This document shows positions 55,601 to 64,000 of a stretch of DNA of 64,000 nucleotides, piece after piece. Position numbers and translations under genes: made by a program. This stretch comes from Fagopyrum homotropicum. Lineage: Eukaryota > Streptophyta > Magnoliopsida > Caryophyllales > Polygonaceae. The notes under the pieces were generated by a model. The model had not been told where the DNA came from. It searched no databases and was given only the letters and a program-made list of their open reading frames with translations. The DNA is taken from the NCBI GenBank assembly GCA_033239125.1, contig BSWB01000005.1, positions 141,666,494 through 141,730,493 of the forward strand, read 5' to 3'. Positions within the stretch are counted from its first letter, which is position 1; each line of letters opens with the position of its first letter.

Positions 55601-56682
55601 TTGAAAATCATGCTCGCGTTATTGATCTCATCGACTGGCAGCTGGGTAGTTGGTGTGAAGAGTTGTTGTTGGAGATGTTTCTACCTTATGATGTCGAAGC
55701 TATCCTTAGTATACACTTGGTCGATGCTAGTGTGAGTGATGAATGGGTATGGTTTTATGAAAAGAGCGGTCTCTTCTCTGTTAAATCATGCTACCATTTG
55801 ATCTACAATTGCAAAACCGAGCAGGGAGAGAGCTCCTCCATGGCTTCTTCGATGGCAAGGGAAGGTGATAATGTGTGGAAGAAAATATGGAAACTAAACG
55901 CTCCCCCACGTGTTAAATCGTTTGTTTGGCGTTGTGCAAAAAATATTCTCCAATGCAAGACTAATCTTGTGAAACGCCGTTGTGTGGAAGATGGTTAATG
56001 TTCGGTTTGTCAAAAAGAGGAGACGGTAGCACATGTTCTATTCGGATGTAGGTTGGCTCGACAGGTCTAGTCTCTACAACACTCATGCAGGCTAGCGAAG
56101 GTGAGAAGTGACAACTTTTTCAATACCTTGAATTTGTGTATGATTAACTTAGAGCAGGAATCTTTGGAAGAATGGGTCATGGTCCTCTATGGTATTTGGT
56201 ATGCACGGAATATACAAATCTTCCAAAAACGAGAGAGAGGCTGGTGAAATCGTGGAAGAGCAATTGAAAACGTTGACTAAATTTAGGAAGGCAGCGGAGC
56301 GACGTCAAGTGGCTGGAAGAGTGACGGTGGCAGCTGGGACTCGTTGAAAGCCGCCACTCCCGGATTTCATAAAGATCAACTGCGATGGTGCCAACTCAAA
56401 TTCGGGCTGTGGTGTAGGCATTATAGCAAGAGATCATTTGGGTGGAGTGTGTTTTCTTGGGGCCAAATCCATACAAGATGGTTCATCGCCAGAGATGCGG
56501 AAGCGGAAGCCACTTGTTGGGCTATTCAATGTGCGATTGAAATGGATCTCTCCCCTGTTGTGATTGAATCGGGCTGCCTTGTGCTTATACACGTCCTGCA
56601 AAACAAGAAGATTGACCGAGGAGCCAAAGGTGCGCTTGCCACAAGCGCACCTTTGGCTCCGCAACTCTCTCCCATGTTGTGA
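52670..56682 (+). pseudogene. LINE ORF2 (endonuclease, RT, zf-RVT, RNase H), frameshifted
   Basis: Endonuclease: IVFLMETKCEKKRMEEVR (52760-52815), KFVQERLDYAFANEPW (53277-53325) and EGSDHVPIML (53368-53397). RT: FVPGRMISDNVLCAAEIF after 54355, KMDMVKSYDRVEW, RGLRQGDPLSPYLFLICVE and the catalytic FFADDSMLF (54779-54805). Connection: SRAGKEVSIKSVLQSIPMYI (55094) and FWWGSVENKTVHWLRW. zf-RVT: KIWKLNAPPRVKSFVWRCAK (55888-55945) and CSVCQKEETVAHVLFGC after a stop. RNase H: AEAEATCWAIQCAIEMDLSP (56500-56560). Catalytic residues survive, but stops and frameshifts rule out a working protein. Confidence 0.88.
56620..56660. repeat. Perfect 19-bp hairpin in the LINE 3' end
   Basis: Arms GGAGCCAAAGGTGCGCTTG (56620-56638) and its exact complement (56642-56660), loop CCA. 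A flanking sequence CTCCC(C/A)TGTTGTGATTGAAT occurs at 56550 and again at 56668. Confidence 0.92.
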
Positions 56683-56690
56683 TTGAATTT

Positions 56691-57219
56691 GGGTGGGGTG
56701 TGTTTGGCTAATTATATATTCAATAGTATAATATATAAACAAAATGTTTTTGAAAGGCTACATACAATGTTACAATTAAACATCCTTTTCTCCTCTATTG
56801 AATAAAGATGTAGTCGTCTAATTTTTATGTATTGTATTTGTTAAAAAAAAATTTTTGGGACAATATATTCGTACCCAATTTTATTTATTTTTTCAAGAAA
56901 GTGTTAGACTAAGGCTTATGCTGGACCAATATTTGAAACTTTTAAATTTGAGGTGACTGTTATAGTAGTATGAAACAGTATAATCTCTCAAAGTCCAAAC
57001 AACTTGGTTTTTTCAGTCCGCGGTCAGTCCAGACCCGATCCGAATGAAAATGGTTATAACCTATGATGCACGAAAACTTGCTTTGTTTTGTTTTGTTTTG
57101 TTAACTAACTACAAATTTCATAACTTGTTTTGGTTTGTTTATATATACGGTCCACTTTCTCAAAGTAAACACAATTATTTAATTCGATCACATCAATTAT
57201 TTCATGTGCATATAAAATG
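56691..57219. other. Intergenic AT-rich sequence
   Basis: No gene. ATGGTTATAACCTATGATGCACG near 57050 repeats the end of the next element, so a partial copy may lie here. Confidence 0.45.
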
Positions 57220-58160
57220 GCTATAACCTATGATGCACGGAAATTTCTAAAAGACGGAGTTTTCCGTATCTTGCCGTGTCGGACACACGGACACTGCAAG
57301 ACACGGCTCAGACACGGTCAAATACGACCGGATACGGTTAAGACACGTTTCAGAGGTAGGATACGTCTAGAACATGATGAGGACGCGGATTGTGTTCGGT
57401 CAAAACACGGTCAACGAAAGTTTACCCTATCTTTTATGGCTAAAAAACAAAATTAATTTTTTTAAAAACTTAAAGAAATATTTTTTCTTCTCTCTTATTT
57501 TTTTTTTCGACTAAACCTAGAGCCACATGGCAACCTGTGAAATTGTTGTTTCCGGGAGCAAGAACCGATCTTCTTTTTCTTCGGTTCTAATGTTGAAATG
57601 TTGTTGTTCCGCCGGCCGACTCTTCTCTTCATTCTTCTTATGATTTCATAAATTAATTTTGAATCTTGGATTACTAATTTATTGTCGAATCTTTTTTTTG
57701 TTGGATGTTGAGTGCGTTATTCTAATACTTTCACTTTTTCTACTTTACAATTTTTTTATATTGTTTTCCTTGGTTGGTTGTGTTGTTCGGTTGTTGTTGA
57801 TTTGCAAAATGGATGTTCGTTTTTTCAATTTTGAAACTAAGTACGTTTATTTGATATTGTAGGACAAAATATTTTTATTTCTATGTTTTGAAAGATTGAA
57901 AATGTTTGTTTCTAAGCTTTTATTTCGGTTATTTTTTTGTCATGTTAATAATTTTATCTACTCATATATTATTGATTGTTCCATATATATGTATCTTATT
58001 ATGTTACATGAATTCTACATTTCAATAGTTTTAAAATGTTATATTATTTGTTTTTCTCGCCGAGTCCCCGTTTCCTATGCTTTTGAGATTGTCGCTTCCC
58101 CGTTTCCCGCCGTATCCGTTTCCTGTTTCCGTGTCCATGTCTGTGCATCATAGGCTATAA
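57220..58160. mobile_element. TIR DNA transposon, non-coding, unclassified
   Basis: Inverted ends CTATAACCTATGATGCACGG and, reversed, TTATAGCCTATGATGCACAG (17 of the first 19 match). Sub-terminal stretches are rich in ACACGG-type words on the left and CCGTTTCC-type on the right. About 940 bp, no coding capacity, target duplication not resolved. Confidence 0.6.
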
Positions 58161-59724
58161 GTAATAATGTCACTAATACTAGTTTTTTTTGTCAGTCATC
58201 GTTGATTAATTTATAATGGTTGTTTTGGTGTATTGGCCTTAATACAATGTAACACTATGTATTCTAACCCCCACATTTTTTAATTTGTAAAATAGCCCCT
58301 AATCCGTCAAATTGGGTCGATGGAAATACTGTTGGGAATAGTGCTGAAAAAAAAAGAAAGTACAAGTGGCAGAAAGTTGCATAATGTAGCAGCCGGTCGA
58401 TGTGACCCCTCTGCGATTGGGTAAGGTTACTATTTGTCCGGGTTTAACTGAGTAATATTCGTCATTGTCATACCCAAAACGATGACTTTTTCATACCCAA
58501 AGTATACATACTCAATCCATTTTTTTCTCTTCAATTTAATTCACATTTGATACTAAAAGAATACCCAATTTGAATTTGTCGTACCCAAATTTTACACAAA
58601 TCGATATTGTACACAAACATCAATATCAAATGATACTTGATCATTATAACACAGTTTGAGTACCCATAAAACATACCCAACATTTCACTTTAAACAACAT
58701 AACAATAAGAAACATACCACAAAAATAATAACATATACCCAATAAAATAATCATACCCATAAATTGGGTAACATTTTATCGATTAAATCCACATGCCCAA
58801 ACGTACCAATAATGTTCTAACAATATACTCAATTCATCAAACACATAATCAATACTACTTAACAAAACGAATCAACAGCATACCAAAATCTAGTAGAAAT
58901 AGCCTACCCAAAATCTAGCACAAATAGCCTACCCCATAAATACTGATCTGGTTCCCGACAGCGACGGAGTATCAATGACGAACTCCAGGATGAATAATGG
59001 TGGAAACCCTATCATCCTCCGACATGATAGTCTACCCAAAAAATACAGATCTGGTACCAACTTACCATGACTAGTCGGAATCCTCGTCGGACTCCTCTTT
59101 CTTGTCGGTCTCCACAACAATAGAGCCTCATCTTCGTCGGAATCTTTGTCTCGAAACTCCGGCGGTTGGAAACCAAGCCTCGTCGGACTTCTATTTCTTG
59201 TCGGCCTCCGATATAATATTCTAATCTTCGTCGGAATATTTGTCTTGAAACTCCGGCGGATCTCCGCTACAAAAAAACTTCAAACAAACTTAGAAGGGAG
59301 ATCCACCATTTTTTATTTAAAAGAATTGGGAAAATGGTTTTGATTCTTGTTTTTGGATACATTTTTCACTACTAAAAAAAAGTGGTTCTACTTCTCCCCC
59401 TCTCTCTATTTAAAAAGCCAGAACAGTAAACATCAAATCAAATTTCAAAAATTGCACATTAATGTTGTCACTCCATCCATAAGCTTTTATTCATCAACTT
59501 TTGGGAAAATTATTTAATTTTATTTTTCCTTTTCTTTCAGTCAAAAAATGTGGTGAAAAAGCATGAGATCATTACACAAAGATAAAGAAGAAAAGATCTT
59601 ATATCGTCAATTATTTCATTTATAATTAGTAGACGACTCATAGACTTTGTGAGATTAATTAAACTTAATTCAAATAAATAATTTCCCCATAAATCATTAA
59701 TTATATTCACTTGTCTCTCTCTCT
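58161..59724. other. Repeat-rich region upstream of P450 copy B
   Basis: No gene recognised. Imperfect TCATACCCAA-type units occupy 58470-58920. A GC-richer part has a tandem duplication of about 100 bp (59085-59165 and 59183-59262, each with CGTCGGA and AACTCCGGCGG). The order minisatellite then GC-rich block recalls the MULEs at 18471 and 46175, but matching ends were not found. Confidence 0.45.
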
Positions 59725-59731
59725 ATATATA
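59725..59731 (+). promoter_or_regulatory. TATA box of P450 copy B
   Basis: TATATAT after a CT-rich run (59713-59724), 41-47 bases upstream of the ATG. It implies a short leader of about 15 nt if the usual spacing holds. Confidence 0.55.
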
Positions 59732-59771
59732 GGTTAACGATTGAGCTTCAATCTAAAGTTGTAAACACAAA

Positions 59772-62700
59772 ATGGAGTTGACGTTACTATACGGCGTTCT
59801 ACTTTCCCTATCAGCCATTTTTCTCTTTCGTTACTTCTCAAACATCAAAACCAACAACTCACGACTCTGGCCACCGGGTAATACTGGATGGCCGATGATC
59901 GGAGAATCGATAGAATTCCTATCTGACTTGAAAAGAGGCGAATCCGAGAAGTTTATTTTTAAAAGAATGACGAAATACTCTCCCGACGTTTTCAAAACGT
60001 CGATTCTCGGAAACCAAGTCGTTGTACTATGCGGAGCTTCGGGAAGTAAGTTCTTATTCTCCAACGCTAACAAATTGGTTAAGAGATACACGCCGAGTAA
60101 TATCAAAAAGATTTTGCAAATGGGAAATCGTTATGAAACGATGGATCAATTTACAAAGTCTAAACTAATTACGTTCCTTAAGATCGACGTTCTTAAGAAC
60201 TTCGTCGGCGTCATGGATACTATGGCTCAACAACATTTGGAATCTCATTGGGGTCAAAAGGTTTGTGCTTTACAGTCTCAAGTATTTTGAAATAATTGCA
60301 GGATTGGTCTCTTATTTTGCAATTATGGTACATATATACAACTAACGGAATTTTGATTGTAGTATACTAGTATTATCGAGGGAATTCAAGGACCAATATG
60401 CAATATTTTTTAGGAGGGGAAATTTGAATATAATTTAAAATGCATAAATGTTAATGGCCAAAGTAAAAAAAAAAAAACATAACAGATTAGTAGGGGTGTT
60501 ATACTAGCTAGCTGAATATTGACATGCTTAACCTCAACTTGTTTATAAATGAGACGATTCGAGTTTACATTTTATACTAGTTTTAAAAGGGCAATTTTGG
60601 TAAGTAAGCCTTTTTGAAAAACTATAATAGTAACTACGCTTTTTAATGTTTTAATGAAGTAAATGTGCCCCAACCTTTTGTATTTATTTTCAAACTATAC
60701 ACACTCTTCTCCCAAGGGGTACATTTACTAAACACAAAACTAGAAAAAGCCTACTAAACCAAATTGTTTCGTTTTAAAATGTGTTTATAAATGAACGAGC
60801 TCGAGCAGATATCGAATAGCTCGCCTAAAATAATGATAATAGTGTTATTTTACCGAACAAATCGAACATTGACATGCTCAATCTCGGCTCGAACTGGGTT
60901 AAACCCAATCAGTTCGTCTCTATTAACAACCCTACATATTATGATAAGTAGGTGGAAGGTGGAATTTCTTGTATTATTTAATCTTTTTGTATATATCTTT
61001 GCCAACTAATTAAAATTGGACCTACTTCACTAATTACTTAGACGTAATTCTTTTTAGAGAAAATTGGATTAGTAAGTCAGCCTTGAAGCCGACAGTTTAT
61101 CTTGATATTTAGGGCCCGTTTGGTTTGAACTCCGGAATCGGAAACGGAATGGAAACGAATCTAGTCCATATGTATATCATTGTTCATGAAAGTTTGTGGA
61201 ATCATTCCTTGTGGTTTGAACTAATTGGAGTAGAATTTGATTACTTTTGATTCCCTATAGGGTAACAAAATGTGAGGGGGCAAGTGCATTTTGCATTAAT
61301 CCCCAAGGAATGATTCCACAAAACTTCATGAACAAGTATATACATATGGACTAAGTTCGTTTCCATTCCGTTTCCGTTTCCGGAGTTGGAACCAAACGGG
61401 CCCTTAATATACTTGAAGTCGACCGTTTATCATAATATATTTAGAGAAAATTGGACCTACTTTGTTTTATCATTTATAAGTTAACATTTTGAGGAGAAAA
61501 AAGGGATAAATATCATTTTCTAGTTATTGTTAATAGTCAATAATAAAAAATAAAAAATTTCTTAAATGAATAACTTATTTTTTTTATCCTTTTAAAATAT
61601 TAATTTATGAATACTAGAAGGCCATGTCTGAAATGAAAAAGTGTAGATCAGGGACATTATACGGAAACTGAAAGAGGTAGATTTCAGGTGCGGTTTATAA
61701 TTTTGGGTAGGGCCGTGCGGCTGAACGTAGAGATGATACGTGTCCAAAAATTTTAAAATTTTTTTTTCAGAAGCAATTGTTTTTTTTTTTTCCAGAAATG
61801 AATGAAATTTTTTTTGAACTATCATGTTATAAATTCTGCACTATTCTCTTTTAAATTTTGAACTATTCCCATATAATTCATGAACTATTACTTTTTAATA
61901 TATTATATCAATTATTTATAAATTAATCGTTTATATGTTATGAACTATTCAATTATAATTTATAAACTATCATTTTATAAGTTATGCACTATCCTTTATA
62001 AATTTTACGCTATGAACTATTCTATTATAATTCATGAACTATCTTTTTATAAGATATGAATTATCCCTTAATAAGTTTTGAACTATTACTTTTAACTCCT
62101 TTATAAATTTTGCACCATGAACTATTCTATTATAATTCATGAACTATCCTTTTATAAGTTATGAATTATCTCTTAATAACTTTTGAACTATCATTTTCAT
62201 TCGTTTCTGGGAAAAAAAATAAAAAAATTGGGACACGTTTCATCTCTACGTTCAGTCATACAGCCCTAGCGGAATAATGTGCCTTACCTGAACATCACCC
62301 AACTAAAACATCCTTGTACATAATCCGAAAAGAGAAAATACATGATCATACGGATTTTTAAATTTTTTTTTTTTACGTGAAGAACAAAAACTAAGAGTTA
62401 GTATCTTAGATTATAACTCAAGTGGAATAACTAAAAAAATACTCTTAGAGTTGAAAAGGAATAACTAAAATAATAGATTTATATGTATTTATTATTCTTA
62501 TAAAATATTAAAAATTGATATATTAATTGTTCTATAATTTTTGTTATTACTTACTAGGAAATTACGGTATACCCATCGGTCAAGAACTACGCCTTTACAT
62601 TGGCTTGTCGATTACTGTTATCAGTAGAAGATCCAGATATCGTCGAAAAACTTTTTCATCCAATGGAGATTTTAGCGACAGGAATCATATCGTTACCGAT

Positions 62701-63678
62701 CGATCTTCCAGGGACTCCAATGAACCGAGCTCGTAAAGCATCGGTTGCGTTAAGGTTACAGATACAACAAATAGTTCAGCAACAAAGACTAAACCAATCT
62801 TCACTTGCTTCTGATCATCACAACAACTTATTGACGTATTTTTTGCAAGTATACGATGATGACGTGGATATCGCCATTGGTGTTATGGGAATGCTTATTG
62901 CCAGCCACGAGACGATTACTTCAGTTTTAAGTATCATTTTTAAGGTTATGGCGGATAATCCAGATATTTATCAAAGAATACACCAAGGTACGTACATATA
63001 TACATAAACGTGACATTATGGGTAGTACGTACTAATCATAATCGGTTTGGTTTGTCGACGAACCGAGTTGATTTGATCGGATCATATATATATATATATA
63101 TATATATAACTCTTTGCAGAAATGGAATGTTCATCTCCGAGTTGATTCGATCGGATCATATATTAATAATAATATCGAATTTGGATGTAGAAAACATGGA
63201 GTCAGCAACCGATAAGGAACCCAAAGAGCTATTGAAGTGGGAGGATATACAAAAACTGAAGTACACATGGAATGTGGCTCGAGAAGTGATGAGAATATAC
63301 ACTCCTACCCCTTTTCTCACAGTGGAAGCCATAGACGATTTCACGTACGCTGGTTATGATATCCCAAAGGGCTTTAAGTTAATAACGAGCATTTGTGCAA
63401 CTCATAAGGACCCAATGTACTTTCCAGAACCACACAAATTTGAGCCTTCGAGGTTTGAAGGAGATGGGCCATTGCCCTACACATACTTGCCATTTGGAGG
63501 AGGGCCAAATATCTGCCCTGGGATGAACTATGCTCAAGTTGCCATACTAATGTTCATACACCATGCCGTCAAGAGATTCAAGTGGGAATCGAAGATTCCC
63601 GGTGAGAACATCACCGGGATTCCTTTTCCGAAACCGGCTAAAGGGCTTCCGCTTATTCTCCATCCTTATCAGCCCTGA
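59772..63678 (+). CDS. CYP716-like cytochrome P450 (copy B), three exons, apparently intact
   Basis: Exons 59772-60260, 62558-62987 and 63191-63678 (489 + 430 + 488 nt) join in frame to 468 codons plus stop, near the usual 480 aa. Introns have GT-AG ends. N-terminal ER anchor (residues 3-20), hinge WPPGNTGWPMIGES (33-46), TMAQQHLESHW at the end of exon 1, I-helix ASHETI (278-283, where AGxxT is usual), ExxR as EVMR (338-341), PHKFEPSRF, and heme loop PFGGGPNICPG (407-417; Cys415). The nearly invariant Arg of FxxGxRxCxG is Asn. Family members (CYP85 clan) oxidise triterpenes such as beta-amyrin at the ER with a P450 reductase. The substrate here cannot be told. Intron 1 carries three small transposons absent from copy A. 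Confidence 0.88.
60589..60770. mobile_element. 182-bp MULE-type MITE
   Basis: Inverse orientation of 39666-39847, same length. A perfect 9-bp duplication GTTTTAAAA flanks it (60580-60588, 60771-60779). The aligned site in copy A (near 34315) holds a single CTTTAAAATG, an empty site. Confidence 0.93.
61112..61403. mobile_element. Tourist-like (PIF/Harbinger) MITE, 292 bp
   Basis: Perfect 14-bp ends GGGCCCGTTTGGTT and long foldback arms (CTCCGGAA...CGGAAACGGAATGG on both sides). TTA duplication at 61109-61111 and 61404-61406. Copy A has the empty site (CTTAATATTTAATATACTTG near 34670). Confidence 0.93.
61708..62268. mobile_element. TIR element with GAACTATC repeats, unclassified
   Basis: Inverted ends TAGGGCCGTGCGGCTGAACG and, reversed, TAGGGCTGTATGACTGAACG, matching for about 45 bp with indels. 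The interior (61810-62195) is made of imperfect units with ATGAACTATTC and TTTTATAAG. Absent from copy A. Target duplication not resolved. Confidence 0.7.
63085..63108. repeat. (AT)n run in intron 2 of P450 copy B
   Basis: Short native microsatellite. In copy A the equivalent place has been expanded and hosts E1 and E2. Confidence 0.9.
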
Positions 63679-64000
63679 AACTTAGGTCTTGAGATTACTC
63701 CATCGTCTGCAAAAGTTGTCGCTATTCAGTGAACTGAAATAAGTTTTATATCGTCAAGATAATAAGTTTCTACCTCTAAAGTTGTGAATTTCAATTCTAT
63801 TATATAGGTCGGTGAACTACTATTTTTTATTATGTTAAAATTTCGATTCTAGTATATAGGTCGGTAAATTACTATTTTTTATTGTGTTTATGTGTTGAAC
63901 TTGAGTCTATATTTATGTATAATACTAATAAAATATTTTCATATAATTATAAGGCGCGTTTCTCAAAATTCTTAAATTTGGATGAAACAAATAATAAAAA
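63679..64000. other. 3' flank of P450 copy B
   Basis: Matches the 3' flank of copy A up to the window edge. A possible poly-A signal AATAAA lies at 63927-63932. Confidence 0.55.

Larger units (their letters stand above)
51090..56690 (+). mobile_element. Nearly full-length L1-type LINE, multiply broken
   Basis: All expected domains in order on the plus strand: ORF1 (gag-like DUF4283 plus a zinc knuckle), ORF2 with endonuclease, reverse transcriptase, zf-RVT and RNase H-like domain. Many frameshifts and stops divide it into at least ten open pieces. It contains a local rearrangement in the endonuclease (52910-53190) and a 19-bp perfect hairpin near the 3' end (56620-56660). No clear poly-A or target duplication, so both limits are approximate. 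Confidence 0.85.
60261..62557 (+). other. Intron 1 of P450 copy B with three transposon insertions
   Basis: 2297 bp, donor GTTTGT, acceptor TTACTAG. Aligned to copy A, the insertions are 60589-60770, 61112-61403 and 61708-62268. The rest has no coding content. Confidence 0.8.

Noticed and set aside
51085..56690. An active LINE
   Set aside because: All catalytic motifs can be seen, but many stops and frameshifts in both ORFs exclude activity.

Overview
The window looks like nuclear DNA of a eudicot plant: AT-rich, with spliced genes, plant-only gene families (DUF241/BPS1-like, P-class PPR, a CYP716-like P450) and every major class of plant transposable element. No rRNA, tRNA, CRISPR or prokaryotic operon is visible. 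I estimate that well over half of the sequence is transposon-derived.

Layout. 1-2157: a minus-strand Copia retrotransposon (gag fragment at the left edge, leader with short repeats, PBS, 5' LTR) that has cut a DUF241 gene between its TATA box and its start codon; only the orphan promoter remains (about 2160-2950). 3776-5883: a complete young non-autonomous Copia element with identical-looking 348-bp LTRs, a 5-bp target duplication and only gag plus protease. 5963-14396: three intact tandem DUF241 genes, all on the minus strand, sharing upstream blocks with the orphan promoter. 9789-10879: a solo LTR. 16613-18007: an intact PPR gene. 18471-21238: a Mutator-like (MULE) element with a PIF/Harbinger-type element nested in its right end. 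21715-22926: a 5'-truncated L1 LINE. 23226-27747: Copia relics, LTR fragments and a complete 576-bp TRIM. 28485-29024: a foldback MULE. 29471-30403: a fifth, divergent DUF241 gene on the plus strand.

30560 to the right edge is dominated by a segmental duplication. Copy A holds a CYP716-like P450 pseudogene (31736-43217) broken by frameshifts, a solo LTR in exon 1, another LTR in intron 1 and two large MULEs in intron 2. One of these MULEs carries FAR1-type transposase remains and a captured piece of another P450. Copy B holds an apparently intact three-exon P450 (59772-63678, predicted 468 aa). Between the copies lie a Helitron (43648-44499), a 19-bp minisatellite, a 3.2-kb MULE carrying a gene-like exon (46175-49390), an inverted second copy of the 9.8-kb LTR family and a nearly full-length but broken L1 LINE (51090-56690).

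Genes that look functional: three tandem DUF241 genes, the divergent DUF241 gene, the PPR gene and P450 copy B. The DUF241 proteins have no established biochemical role. The PPR protein probably acts on organellar RNA. The P450 family oxidises triterpenes or related scaffolds at the ER. They do not form an obvious common pathway. The most unusual content is in the transposons: a MULE family with four members recognised by 9-bp target duplications, gene capture by MULEs, and a gag-protease-only Copia with an in-frame amber codon.
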